Part shown: positions 50,638-59,267 of the stretch, piece by piece
How positions within the stretch are numbered: the stretch's first letter is position 1
How the letters are laid out: each line of letters starts with the position of its first letter
DNA from: Hormoscilla sp. GUM202
Lineage (GTDB): Bacteria; Cyanobacteriota; Cyanobacteriia; Cyanobacteriales; Desertifilaceae
NCBI GenBank assembly: GCA_005518205.2
Contig: RFFC02000017.1
Coordinates: forward strand, 27,442 to 91,441
Reading direction: 5' to 3'
DNA: 64,000 nt
Notes under the pieces: generated by a model
Database searches by the model: none
Seen by the model: the letters and a program-made list of their open reading frames with translations, nothing else
What the model was told of the DNA's origin: nothing
Program-made: the position numbers and the translations under genes

Positions 50638-52659
50638 GGGTGTAATTAAAAGTGACACTCAATCATGAACCGGCGATGTCATCAAAACTAATTGGTAGGA
50701 TCAAGCGTTAATATCGCCAGTGAATATCTGGCAATATTGACCCCCGAGATTTATATTATTGCGTTTCTCAAATTGATGTGATATAACATGGTGCGATGAA
50801 ATTCAGACAGGATAAGGTTTTCAGCGATTTACCCAAATATCACACTTATTTGATAAATGCTATATATATGTTCAGAGCGCTCTCATGGCAGAAAAATGAT
50901 GGTCGTCTGGTGACTGGTGAGAGTCTCAATAACTGTTAGACGGCGCCGATGAGGGGAGTCTCTTGATAATAATTGAACCAATAGGATTGCCAATCATTAT
51001 TAACTCTTAATATCCTTAAAGCTAACATATCATCAGCTTTTTCAACTGTCCACCAAGAACCTGTTAATTTCAAACGGTTTTGAATTACATAACGATGTGC
51101 GCTCTCAATTTCTCCAGAGCCAATTGGTAAATCAGCATCAATAGCACTTTTGTAGTCTAAGTATTCAAGCCGGTTTTTGATGTATCGTGTACAAACTCGG
51201 ACGGGAGCAAATTTATCAGCTAGATGTTCTGGTTCCATACGAGTTGATAAATTCTTTAATACTTTGAGGAGCTGATTTTTTTTGAGATCTTGCTTTTGTT
51301 GTTTCAACCATTTTTTTTGTTGCTGTTCATTTCCAGGAGCAGCGGCGGCTAAATATTCACACAGATGATAAAAATCTATTAGATAGCTAGCACGTTCTCC
51401 AAACAAGCGCCTTACCTGATTAACAATCCAACTGGCTCCATCTCCAATGGCATGAACTTTAGTATTGCTACCTATACCAGCCCGAATTGCACTATGCAGT
51501 AATTGGTTTCCTGCATCATTAACAGTACCTACTGTACCTCCAATAAGTGACTGTTTTTGGCCAGGAATTTCCACAAGTGATAGGCGAGCTTCTTTCCAAC
51601 TAAGCTTTCGGTTTTTTCGGCGATCGACAATTTGAACATCATCGGTTGCTGGCGTCGTGTTCACAATTGGAATCATCGTGCCATCCATTTCTGTAATTAT
51701 CTGATCTACTCCATCTCGATGGGGGATTTCGGATGCTAAATTTTGAGATAGTTTAACCGCATGTGCATGTTTTTGAGTAATCGCTTGTGCCGAACTAATC
51801 GGTACAGTTATACCGTAATGTTCTTTGAGCTTTTCAGGGATTTTTCCAAAAGATACATCGGCTCCAAAATCTGTAATTGCTCGTTGTAATGGTAAAGAAT
51901 AACCTCGACAATGTATTTGGGCCGATGATGAAAACGGTCTAAATACTTTTTCCGTTTTTACGCAAATAAATGTTTGTTCTATAACTTGGATAGTTCCGAA
52001 CAGGCTATACCAATATAGTTGCTTTTTTCTCTGACGGCGCATCTCAGGAGATTTCTCACAAGCTAAGGCTTTTTTTTTCTCTTGGGAATTGGCCCAATCT
52101 TGAAGAGCATCATTTCCCAGTTTTTGGAGTTCCGAGACAACTTCTAATTCCGCAAAGCTCGCTGTTTCACAATTATCATCCGGATTTTCAACAAGATCTA
52201 AAATAGATAAAACACGAGCTGATATATTGGGATGAGCCTGCAATCTTAGAGCTAATTCATAAGCGCTACTGGTTAGTTCAACCGTTTGATTATGATTCAT
52301 GAATTCAGACATAGGACTTTAGCTCCATAGTAAACTTATATTGCATTTCTCAAATTGATGTGGTATATTTTCGATCGCCTAGCAAGTCATTGCGAGGGGG
52401 ATGACCGCGCTCAACTTATGCTTTCATAGAGTTAACCCCCCGAAGCAATCTCACCAATCGCATATCACATTAATCTGAGAACTGCTATAATAATTATATA
52501 ACATAAGGGTAAAAAAATCTCAAGGGTCAAGGCAGAATTCACCTAAGAAGTGGTTCCATCCACTGGCCATCACTGGCGGAGATCTGATACCGCCGGTCAT
52601 ACAGAGGTAAAACCCCCGGACCGGTTAATAATGCCTAAGTGTCACTTTTAATTACACCC
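50638..52659 (-). mobile_element. ISKra4-like insertion sequence, 2022 bp, with 9-bp target duplication
   Basis: The left end GGGTGTAATTAAAAGTGACA is repeated inverted at the right end (52640-52659). The direct repeat CCCGATCTG lies at 50629-50637 and 52660-52668. It contains one intact transposase on the minus strand. Inside, the phrase TTCTCAAATTGATGTG occurs on both sides of the transposase in direct orientation (about 50763 and 52349), so a second element may be nested or the element may be built from two parts. Confidence 0.85.
50936..52312 (-). CDS. ISKra4-family transposase, full length
   Basis: 458 residues. N-terminal region with RQRKKQLYWYSLFGTIQVIE and a YGITVPISSAQAITQKHA helix-turn-helix-like part, then the catalytic core TEMDGTMIPIV (Asp), HAIGDGASWIVNQV (Asp), YLIDFYHLCEYLAAAAPG, and the C-terminal signature LPIGSGEIESAHRYVIQNRL then KLTGSWW (Glu). 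It is a different subgroup from the 1106-2692 element, and here a single uninterrupted frame. The neighbouring ends and target duplication are intact, so the element is probably recent and potentially active. Confidence 0.9.
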   Translation of the reverse strand: MSEFMNHNQTVELTSSAYELALRLQAHPNISARVLSILDLVENPDDNCETASFAELEVVSELQKLGNDALQDWANSQEKKKALACEKSPEMRRQRKKQLYWYSLFGTIQVIEQTFICVKTEKVFRPFSSSAQIHCRGYSLPLQRAITDFGADVSFGKIPEKLKEHYGITVPISSAQAITQKHAHAVKLSQNLASEIPHRDGVDQIITEMDGTMIPIVNTTPATDDVQIVDRRKNRKLSWKEARLSLVEIPGQKQSLIGGTVGTVNDAGNQLLHSAIRAGIGSNTKVHAIGDGASWIVNQVRRLFGERASYLIDFYHLCEYLAAAAPGNEQQQKKWLKQQKQDLKKNQLLKVLKNLSTRMEPEHLADKFAPVRVCTRYIKNRLEYLDYKSAIDADLPIGSGEIESAHRYVIQNRLKLTGSWWTVEKADDMLALRILRVNNDWQSYWFNYYQETPLIGAV

Positions 52660-52668
52660 CCCGATCTG

Positions 52669-53162
52669 GACTATCTCTTTAATGTAATCTAGCCCGCGCA
52701 GGAAGGTTGCCACGCTGCGCAAGCGAAAAACGCGAAAAAAATCGCAATGACATTAGTCGCGATGTTAGGGTCAAGTATCTACACGAACTTCCGGGATTGG
52801 TAGCGGTTGGCGATCGCAGCACAGATCTGGGAATGCACAGATCGTCAGAATGAAAGGCGTCAAGACATTTTTATCGGGACGAAGAAGAAAAAATAGGCGT
52901 AAGCGTTACCAGGCGGAGCCAGGTAACGAGGCATCAAACCCTTTCACAGAGCCACAGTGGGGTCTCCCTGGTCTCCCTCGACCCAGGCGAGCGGGTTTCA
53001 GCCATTTGATACCCTTCGACGTTTTACCCACACCCCGTAAGCTAAGAAGCCGTTTTTTGCCTGAGAAAATCTCAAAGTCCCGTTATGCAAGTTTTCCGGT
53101 AGAATCAGAAGCGAAGAGAAAAGTTATGGTACAGATAAAGTTAAGTAACGGAGGATAGACCT
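52669..53162. other. Gap upstream of murA with MITE-core fragment
   Basis: 52684-52706 (TGTAATCTAGCCCGCGCAGG then AAG) is the interior core shared with the GGGTGTGGTC and GGGTGCATCTCA elements, without ends. A plus frame at 52850-53158 (basic, low complexity) is probably not a gene. GGAGG at 53151-53155 may be the murA ribosome-binding site. Confidence 0.5.
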
Positions 53163-53204
53163 ATTAATCCCACGCAGAAACTATCAACCCCCCCCGGAGA
53201 AGCA

Positions 53205-54485
53205 TTGGAGGCCGATCGGTCAGTGTTGGAGATTTGGGGGAAATCCCAATTACAGGGACAGGTAAAAATCAGCGGGGCCAAAAACGCAGCCCTGGCGATC
53301 GTGGCGGGAGCATTGCTTTGTCCGGAAGATTGTCGTCTGCAGAATGTGCCATCCTTGGTGGACATAAATCGGATGAGTCAAATACTGGAAGCTTTGGGAG
53401 TAAAAATCGAACGGCAGGGGGATATTTTAGATATCAATGCCAGTCAGATTAGCTCCGATCGCGCTCCCTACGAAATAGTCAGCCAGCTGAGAGCCAGTTT
53501 CTTCTGTATAGGACCGATCCTAGCTCGCCTGGGAGTAGCCCGGGTCCCCCTACCAGGGGGCTGCGAGATCGGTGCGCGGCCAGTGGACTTCCATGTCAGG
53601 GGTTTGCAAGGGATGGGGGCGACGGTGCAAATCAATGGCGGGATGGTCCATGCCTATGCCCCTCCAGGAGGATTAAAAGGTGCCAAAATATATCTAGATT
53701 ACCCTAGCGTGGGGGCGACGGAAACCTTGATGATGGCTGCTACCCTAGCAGAGGGGGAAACGACGATCGAAAATGCGGCTCAAGAGCCCGAAGTGATAGA
53801 TTTGGCGGCTTTCTGCCAGTCAATGGGGGCGAAAATTCAGGGTGCGGGGACGAAAAAGATCGCCATCTCAGGTGTAGCCAAACTCCACTCGACAGATTAC
53901 ACAATCATTCCCGATCGGATTGAGACAGGAACATTTTTAATAGCAGGGGCAATTACCCACTCACCCATCAGTTTAGCTCCAGTGGTGCCAGAGCATATCA
54001 CCCCCATAATCGCGAAACTGCAAGCTATGGGGGCAGAAACGATCGCAGTTGCTCCCAACCAGCTGCGAATCGTGCCAGCAGAAAATCACCGGGCCACGGA
54101 CATTGAAACTCAGCCCTATCCAGGTTTTCCTACGGATATGCAAGCTCCATTTATGGCATTACTGAGCTTGTCTCGGGGGAGTTGCGTGATGACGGAAACG
54201 GTGTTTGAGAACAGGATGCGTCACGCAGCGGAGTTAAATCGCATGGGGGCAGATATTCGAGTGAAAGGAAATAATGCTGCGATCCGGGGAGTGCCGATGT
54301 TATCAGGAGCGCCAGTTGTAGCAACGGATTTAAGGGCTTCGGCGGCATTGGTGCTAGCAGGACTGGCCGCAGAAGGAACAACTCGGATTGAGGGGTTACA
54401 TCACATGGATCGGGGTTATGAGAGGCTGGATCTGAAGCTGCAACAGTTGGGCGCTAAATTGCAGCGGGTGCCAGCAGACTCGTAG
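53205..54485 (+). CDS. murA: UDP-N-acetylglucosamine 1-carboxyvinyltransferase
   Basis: 426 residues from the first ATG. MurA transfers enolpyruvate from PEP to UDP-GlcNAc, the committed step of peptidoglycan synthesis. Landmarks: [20 protein letters not shown] (Lys/Asn pair), the loop [20 protein letters not shown] with the fosfomycin-target Cys, [40 protein letters not shown], and [17 protein letters not shown]. The frame stays open upstream; GGAGGATAGACCT precedes an ATT codon at 53163 (ATT AAT CCC), which would add 14 residues ([20 protein letters not shown]). The ATG at 53205 lacks a ribosome-binding site, so a non-standard start is possible. Confidence 0.96.
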   Translation: MEADRSVLEIWGKSQLQGQVKISGAKNAALAIVAGALLCPEDCRLQNVPSLVDINRMSQILEALGVKIERQGDILDINASQISSDRAPYEIVSQLRASFFCIGPILARLGVARVPLPGGCEIGARPVDFHVRGLQGMGATVQINGGMVHAYAPPGGLKGAKIYLDYPSVGATETLMMAATLAEGETTIENAAQEPEVIDLAAFCQSMGAKIQGAGTKKIAISGVAKLHSTDYTIIPDRIETGTFLIAGAITHSPISLAPVVPEHITPIIAKLQAMGAETIAVAPNQLRIVPAENHRATDIETQPYPGFPTDMQAPFMALLSLSRGSCVMTETVFENRMRHAAELNRMGADIRVKGNNAAIRGVPMLSGAPVVATDLRASAALVLAGLAAEGTTRIEGLHHMDRGYERLDLKLQQLGAKLQRVPADS

Positions 54486-54570
54486 TCCAAGTTTGTAGTC
54501 CAGGTTTGTAATTGTGCTTGGTCGAACGTTGGTCTAACTCTCCTCAATTCTGACATATTCTACAATACCA

Positions 54571-55389
54571 TTAAACCATCCTTTGGGGATGAATTAGCTG
54601 ATAACCCGCTGCTTTGATCTTCTGATTCGATACCCAGGCATTATACGATCGCTTACTCCTGGCATCCCAGGTAACATTCGGTAAGCTATGCTTGGCAAAT
54701 ACCCTGTCCAGAAATTCTCTATTGGTCAAATGTTCGTCATCCACTAAGTTGTATATGCCTTCCAATTGCCGATCGTCGGCAAAGGCGATCGCCCCCACAA
54801 TATCATCCAAATGAATCCAATTTGTTGCCTCCGTGCCCTTTCCAGGACGAGTCGTACCAGCAGCGCGACGAAATATCTTGATAATTTCCCGTCCGGGACC
54901 GTAAATTCCCCCCAGGCGGAGAATACAAACCCGCAGGTTTTCCCTTGCTGCTGACAGTAACACCTTCTCCGTATCGCAGAGAATTTGGATATTCTCGTTC
55001 TTCAGCGCAACAGGTGATGATTCATCTACCCACGCCCCATCTTTGTCCCCGTAAACCCCATAGCTTCCCGTATAAATCACTTGTCTGACCCTGGGAACTT
55101 CCCTCAGCACAGATACGAGAGTTTGGGCCGTTTCTAGGTACGCTTCTGCATACATTTGGCGATTAGCAGCACCCACCGTCACTAGGACAGTATCCTGCTT
55201 TTCTAACACCGATCGCAGCCCGATCGCATCATTTCCTTTGACAACTACCACTCCTTGGGCTACTGCTTCTAATTCTGCCACCCGATCTGGTGTCGTCGTG
55301 GTTACAGTCAGCACATATCCTAACTGATGCCAATAGCGGGCCATTTCTGTCCCTACGTAACCACACCCAATTATTGCAATGTTCTTCAT
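54571..55389 (-). CDS. NAD(P)-dependent sugar epimerase/dehydratase-like SDR protein
   Basis: 272 residues, extended/atypical SDR. The N-terminal IIGCGYVGTEMARYWHQLGY is the nucleotide-binding GxGxxG loop; YTGSYGVYGDKDGAWVDE includes the active-site Tyr region (YGVYG); RLGGIYGPGRE and NWIHLDDIVGAIAFA are family features. It resembles YeeZ-type proteins. The reaction is unknown. The 5' side has TGTGAATTGTGAATTGTGAA repeats and a 70-bp hairpin (55454-55522), which would fall in its leader. Confidence 0.88.
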   Translation of the reverse strand: MKNIAIIGCGYVGTEMARYWHQLGYVLTVTTTTPDRVAELEAVAQGVVVVKGNDAIGLRSVLEKQDTVLVTVGAANRQMYAEAYLETAQTLVSVLREVPRVRQVIYTGSYGVYGDKDGAWVDESSPVALKNENIQILCDTEKVLLSAARENLRVCILRLGGIYGPGREIIKIFRRAAGTTRPGKGTEATNWIHLDDIVGAIAFADDRQLEGIYNLVDDEHLTNREFLDRVFAKHSLPNVTWDARSKRSYNAWVSNQKIKAAGYQLIHPQRMV

Positions 55390-55453
55390 TTGTGAATTGA
55401 AAATTGTGAATTGTGAATTGTGAATTGTCGGTTTTTCCCGTTAACCCGCCTCT

Positions 55454-55522
55454 CGTTTCCGGAGCACCCACCCATGTTGTGCGCAGGATGCGACACAACC
55501 TGGTGGGTGCTCCCGGAAACGA
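55454..55522. repeat. 70-bp hairpin element, copy 1
   Basis: CGTTTCCGGAGCACCCACC ... GGTGGGTGCTCCCGGAAACG with a loop containing GCGCAGGATGCG. Copies 2 and 3 lie at 58301-58369 and 61387-61456. It lies ~65 bp upstream of the SDR gene. Confidence 0.85.
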
Positions 55523-55859
55523 CTGGTTCAAACCCCGCGTTACCAGGCGGTCCCCAGGTAACTCGGTATGAGTCGGTTTAAAACAGACTAAAATCATTTT
55601 TCGTTAAGCTTTCATTATCCTCTAAAATTATGGCATTATCTGCTCTATCTTACGCCTATTTTTTCTATTCTTTCTCCCTCCCACGGCGAAGCCTGGGAAT
55701 GCCCGGAACGGTAGGCATCGAAAGTAGAAAGCCACATTCACGATCGGGAGAACCTTCCCGGCGTACTCTCCCAACTGCTTTTTGCTTTTCCTCTCTATTG
55801 ACGACGCTAACGAAACCGTTTTGCTCATCTTATATCCGATCCTTTTTAAGATATTGGAA
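55523..55859. other. Gap with repeat fragments
   Basis: GAGTCGGTTTAAAACAGACT (related to the 13.4-kb cluster) and CCCACGGCGAAGCCTGGGAA are present. No gene is seen, and all frames are short. Confidence 0.45.
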
Positions 55860-56738
55860 TTAACGCGGACAAGCAGCTGCTTCCAGATTTCTCCCCTCGG
55901 AGTCCCGGAACCCCTCAGATATCCACCCTTCTTGAGGGGATGCGATCGCCACCCAGTTCCGCCCCGTTGGATCTACCCTGTTCTCGGTGCTTTTGAGTCT
56001 GACTATATCTCCTGCAAGCAAGGATCCGATAATATCAGATTCAGTGTTGGGTTGTGCCCGGATATTCAGTCCCCTACCCACACGTTCCACAAGGTCTGTA
56101 ACTCGGCGACAGGATCCTGTATTCTCCCCAGGGGGCCGATTGCCTCCCACGCTGCGCGTATTATCGCAGCTTTTCAGGTCCACCGTCTGGACAAACCCGT
56201 TCGCCGGGGAACTAATCGCTATCCAACCATTCTCATTCGTCCCGGCAATGGTAACTTCTTCGTTAGTCAGTATGCTTCTAATTTTTCGTCCCGAACTGTC
56301 AGGTTTGTCGTACAGAAATATCCCCTGTTTGGCAGCCCGGCATTCCCCGATCGGGCTGCATGGTTTCAGGTTTTTTATCTGTACGAACCCCTTGATCGGA
56401 GAATCGATCGCTATCCATCCATTCATCCCCTCATCTGCCAAGGCGACCTGTTCAGACGGACCCAGACTTCTAATTCTCTGTCCCGAGGTAGCAGGGGAGT
56501 TGTACACAAATATCTCCTCTCTCGCCATCGCGCATTTTCCCGGAAATGCCTGTGCGGTATCCCCCTGGGTACGGCTCAGATGATGTCCCCCGGGTTTCGC
56601 CGTGCGGGAGGGGGACATCAAGCTCCCAGGGGATACCGCTACCCTCTGGACTTGACTCAACGCAGTCCCCTGCATGGAGGCGATCGCCACTATTGTCCAG
56701 CAAACCACAGGCTTACTCCAGTCTACGATCTTTTTCAT
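55860..56738 (-). CDS. Exported SH3b-domain protein with a hairpin-derived insert
   Basis: 292 residues. An N-terminal signal-anchor (KPVVCWTIVAIASMQGTALS) is followed by three bacterial SH3-like modules: IFVYNSPATSGQRIRSLGPS (~75-125), IFLYDKPDSSGRKIRSILTN (~135-185) and LNIRAQPNTESDIIGSLLAG (~225-285). Such proteins bind cell-wall peptides or act as periplasmic scaffolds. Residues ~34-62 (PGSLMSPSRTAKPGGHHLSR ...) are encoded by an 86-bp DNA hairpin (56554-56639). It seems to be an in-frame insertion between the signal and the first SH3. Confidence 0.85.
   Translation of the reverse strand: MKKIVDWSKPVVCWTIVAIASMQGTALSQVQRVAVSPGSLMSPSRTAKPGGHHLSRTQGDTAQAFPGKCAMAREEIFVYNSPATSGQRIRSLGPSEQVALADEGMNGWIAIDSPIKGFVQIKNLKPCSPIGECRAAKQGIFLYDKPDSSGRKIRSILTNEEVTIAGTNENGWIAISSPANGFVQTVDLKSCDNTRSVGGNRPPGENTGSCRRVTDLVERVGRGLNIRAQPNTESDIIGSLLAGDIVRLKSTENRVDPTGRNWVAIASPQEGWISEGFRDSEGRNLEAAACPR
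56554..56639. repeat. 86-bp nested hairpin inside the SH3 gene
   Basis: GCGGTATCCCCCTGGG pairs with CCCAGGGGATACCGC (one bulge), and inside it GATGTCCCCC pairs with GGGGGACATC. It lies wholly within a coding sequence that stays open. Confidence 0.85.
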
Positions 56739-56892
56739 TGCTTTCCCTTCCTCTGCTAACTCAAGTTAAGCATTATTTTTCATGTATTTTAGCTATGATA
56801 CCATCCTCGTTCCCTGGCTCCCGCCTGGGAACACGCTGCGCTATCTCTACCGGGATGGTGGGCAGCTCCGGGTTCCCGGAGCGTGCCCTACA
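56739..56892. other. Short gap between two minus-strand genes
   Basis: Contains GTTCCCTGGCTCCCGCCTGG then GAAC, a GGGAAC/GTTCCC interspersed motif, and GCTCCGGGTTCCCGGAGC hairpin (56862-56881) before the moeA stop: a possible terminator. Confidence 0.5.
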
Positions 56893-58128
56893 CTACATGC
56901 GTAACACCCGCACTACAGAACCCGGCCCGATCGCCCGTTCTCCCACTGGCACAACCGCTAAAGCATTCGTTCCTGCTAGATTAATCAAATTACCAGAACT
57001 ATGACTGCCTGTTGCCAACTCAAATTCACATTCATTCTCTGACAAATGCAATGTCCCCCACAGATAGGTTTCTCGTTTGCCACCTGCACGCAATTCATTC
57101 TGGGTCACCGCCTGGACAAACTCTGGTAAGTATCCTCGGGCCAGTCCTGACATTTTTTTTATTGCCGGTCGGACAAACCGCCAAAAACTTACCAAGGCGG
57201 ACACGGGGTTTCCTGGCAAACCAAAGTATAACACAAAATGGGGTTGCTTGAATGTTGCTACTGTCAGAGGTTTGCCTGGTTTGATCGCAACAGATTTAAT
57301 TTGAATTTCTGCCCCCATAGTTGATAATATTTGCTCTACATAGTCGTAATCTCCCACGGAAACTCCCCCAGATGATAGTACTATATCAACCTCGGGCAAG
57401 ATCGACCCGATCGCCTCTTGAATTGCCTCCCGATCGTCTGGGACAATACCTAACATTTGGGGAATAGCACCGGCCTGCCGGACTAAAGCTGCCAAAGCAT
57501 ATTGATTAGAATCTACAATATGACCGGGTTGTAAAGGTTGTTCTAGCCTTACCAACTCGCTACCCGTAGATAAAATCCCTACCCGGAGACGCCTGTAAAC
57601 GGGAACTTGGGTACATTGGGCCGCTGCTAGCACCGCAATTTCCGGGGCATTTAAAGCTATTCCTGGCATTAACAAGGGGTTTCCCGCCTGGTAAAAAGCA
57701 CCTTGATGTCGTACAAATGCTTGCGGCGACTCTGGAGAAGAGAAGATAAACAAGCGCGTACCCTCTCGTTTCGTTTCTTCCTGCATTACCACCGTATCCG
57801 CACCATCGGGCATCATCGAACCAGTCAAAATTCTGGCTGCTTGTCCCCGGCCAATGGTACGTTGAGGCTGATATCCTGCGGGAATTTCTTCGACAACTTC
57901 TAAGACAGCAGGATGTTCGGCATTGCAACTGCTTACATCCGCAAACCGCACCGCATACCCGTCCATCGCCGAGTTATCCCAGTGGGGAAAGTCCAGGTTA
58001 CTGCTTACCGGGGCAGCTAAAATGCGACCCCTGACATCAGGCGAGTTTAATACTTCTACATCCTCCTGTCCGGACAGGGGTTGCACCAAGTCTAAAATGA
58101 TCGTTTCCGCTTGAAGTACTGGTAACAT
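56893..58128 (-). CDS. moeA: Molybdopterin molybdotransferase
   Basis: 411 residues from MLPVLQAETIILDL, matching the family N-terminus. MoeA inserts molybdate into adenylylated molybdopterin. Conserved blocks: DNSAMDGYAVRFADV, RILTGSMMPDGADTVVMQEE, LRVGILSTGSELVRLEQPLQ, DSNQYALAALVRQAGA, DIVLSSGGVSVGDYDYVEQI, IKPGKPLTVATF and FGLPGNPVSALVSF. A longer frame begins upstream but those residues come from intergenic repeats. With moeB and the M67 peptidase about 8 kb away, the window holds several cofactor-maturation genes, though not in one operon. Confidence 0.95.
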   Translation of the reverse strand: MLPVLQAETIILDLVQPLSGQEDVEVLNSPDVRGRILAAPVSSNLDFPHWDNSAMDGYAVRFADVSSCNAEHPAVLEVVEEIPAGYQPQRTIGRGQAARILTGSMMPDGADTVVMQEETKREGTRLFIFSSPESPQAFVRHQGAFYQAGNPLLMPGIALNAPEIAVLAAAQCTQVPVYRRLRVGILSTGSELVRLEQPLQPGHIVDSNQYALAALVRQAGAIPQMLGIVPDDREAIQEAIGSILPEVDIVLSSGGVSVGDYDYVEQILSTMGAEIQIKSVAIKPGKPLTVATFKQPHFVLYFGLPGNPVSALVSFWRFVRPAIKKMSGLARGYLPEFVQAVTQNELRAGGKRETYLWGTLHLSENECEFELATGSHSSGNLINLAGTNALAVVPVGERAIGPGSVVRVLRM

Positions 58129-58712
58129 TTTTATAGTTCGTAATTCCCAAGATGCTGAATGAACCGGCTTATACTCGCCTTGCCAGAGTACCGCTGTGGC
58201 GTCGGAGTGCCGCCTATGGCTGCCAATCAGCGATTGGCATTGACTTTTTCCTCGCAGGGCTGCTATGCCAGCGAGAGGGCATCCACGGTCTGCGGACTTT
58301 CGTTTCCTGCGCACCCACCTATGTTATGCGCAGGATGCGACACAACAGGGTGGGTGCTCCCGGAAACGACCGTATCCCTCACGGGAGCGCAGCCATAAAA
58401 TCGGGACTGGGGCCATGTGAGCTGTGATTGGCATTTACTACCTTTCTCCGGTGAATGCCTGCTGATGATTCCTGTGCTGGTAGACTGTGGTTTTGCCTAT
58501 GTCGCGGGTGTAACTCAGGCAAGCTTTCCACGACCAGATCGCGGATACTATTGTAGTCGGCACCCGCCGGGGTTACTCCCTAGACCTGGACTTACTCGCC
58601 CTGAAGGGCATCGCGTCGAACGCGCAGCTTGGCGCAGCCATAGATGGGTGCAGCCAGGGCCGGGATGTGCGAAAATGAGAAATTGCGTTAAATTCTAGAT
58701 CAAAAAGGGAAA
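58129..58712. other. Gap with hairpin copy 2 and a decayed coding stretch
   Basis: 58301-58369 is the 70-bp hairpin. Around 58515-58605 a plus-strand frame reads FHDQIADTIVVGTRRGYSLD then LDLLALKG, which looks like the remains of a protein end, but flanking frames are broken and the family is not recognised. It ends in GCGTCGAACGCGCAGCTTGG then CGCAGCCAT, a dispersed-repeat relative. Confidence 0.45.
58301..58369. repeat. 70-bp hairpin element, copy 2
   Basis: CGTTTCCTGCGCACCCACC ... GGTGGGTGCTCCCGGAAACG with the loop phrase GCGCAGGATGCGACACAAC shared with copy 1. The stem is less perfect on the left arm. Confidence 0.85.
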
Positions 58713-58910
58713 ATGGCAAAAAAGGGTAAGGATGTCCGTCTGGTCGTGACCCTCGAATGCACTGAGTGTCGCACTAACACTGATAAGCGATCGAAAGGAG
58801 TATCCCGGTACACCACCACCAAGAATCGCCGTAACACCACAGCCCGGTTAGAACTGAAAAAGTTCTGTACCCACTGTAACAAGCACACGGTCCACAAGGA
58901 AATCAAGTAG
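58713..58910 (+). CDS. rpmG: 50S ribosomal protein L33
   Basis: 65 residues. [20 protein letters not shown] then [20 protein letters not shown] and [17 protein letters not shown]. Both zinc-binding CxxC pairs (CTEC, CTHC) are kept, the zinc ('C+') form. It is part of the large subunit near the E site. It is 50 bp ahead of rpsR, the usual pair in cyanobacteria and plastids. Confidence 0.97.
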   Translation: MAKKGKDVRLVVTLECTECRTNTDKRSKGVSRYTTTKNRRNTTARLELKKFCTHCNKHTVHKEIK

Positions 58911-58960
58911 TATAGTCTGTACTACCCCTAGCAATTGACAATTAGCAAAGGACAACTGAT

Positions 58961-59179
58961 ATGGCAGGTTTCTATCGCAACCGCGTTTCCCCCATTTCAC
59001 CAAAAGACCCGATCGACTATAAAGATGTAGATCTGTTACGGAAATATCTAACCGAACGCGGAAAAATATTGCCGCGTCGGATAACGGGTCTGACTTGTAA
59101 GCAACAAAGAGACTTGACTCAAGCAATCAAGCGTGCTAGAATTTTGGCTCTGTTGCCTTTCGTGAATAAGGAAGCGTAA
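58961..59179 (+). CDS. rpsR: 30S ribosomal protein S18
   Basis: 72 residues: [60 protein letters not shown]. This is the full S18 sequence with the conserved PRR.TGL. Co-transcribed with rpmG. A GGACAGC GAAA GCTGTCC hairpin (59187-59204) follows the stop directly. Confidence 0.97.
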   Translation: MAGFYRNRVSPISPKDPIDYKDVDLLRKYLTERGKILPRRITGLTCKQQRDLTQAIKRARILALLPFVNKEA

Positions 59180-59186
59180 ATATGTG

Positions 59187-59204
59187 GGACAGCGAAAGCT
59201 GTCC
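59187..59204 (+). terminator. Hairpin after rpsR
   Basis: GGACAGC, GAAA tetraloop, GCTGTCC: 7 bp after the rpsR stop. There is no U-tract, so termination is likely but not certain. Confidence 0.55.
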
Positions 59205-59267
59205 TACGCATGAGAGAAAATCCCAAATTGGGCTAAGCTAGTGGCAAACGCTATGGCTAACTAGAAT

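Noticed and set aside
52850..53158. 102-codon plus frame before murA
   Set aside because: Basic, low-complexity sequence with no family, ending at the murA leader. It contains a PLPGLPRPRRAGF-like GC-rich repeat translation.
55782..56759. 325-codon plus frame opposite the SH3 protein
   Set aside because: The minus strand has a signal sequence and three SH3 modules. The plus frame has no domain and arises from GC-skewed codons.
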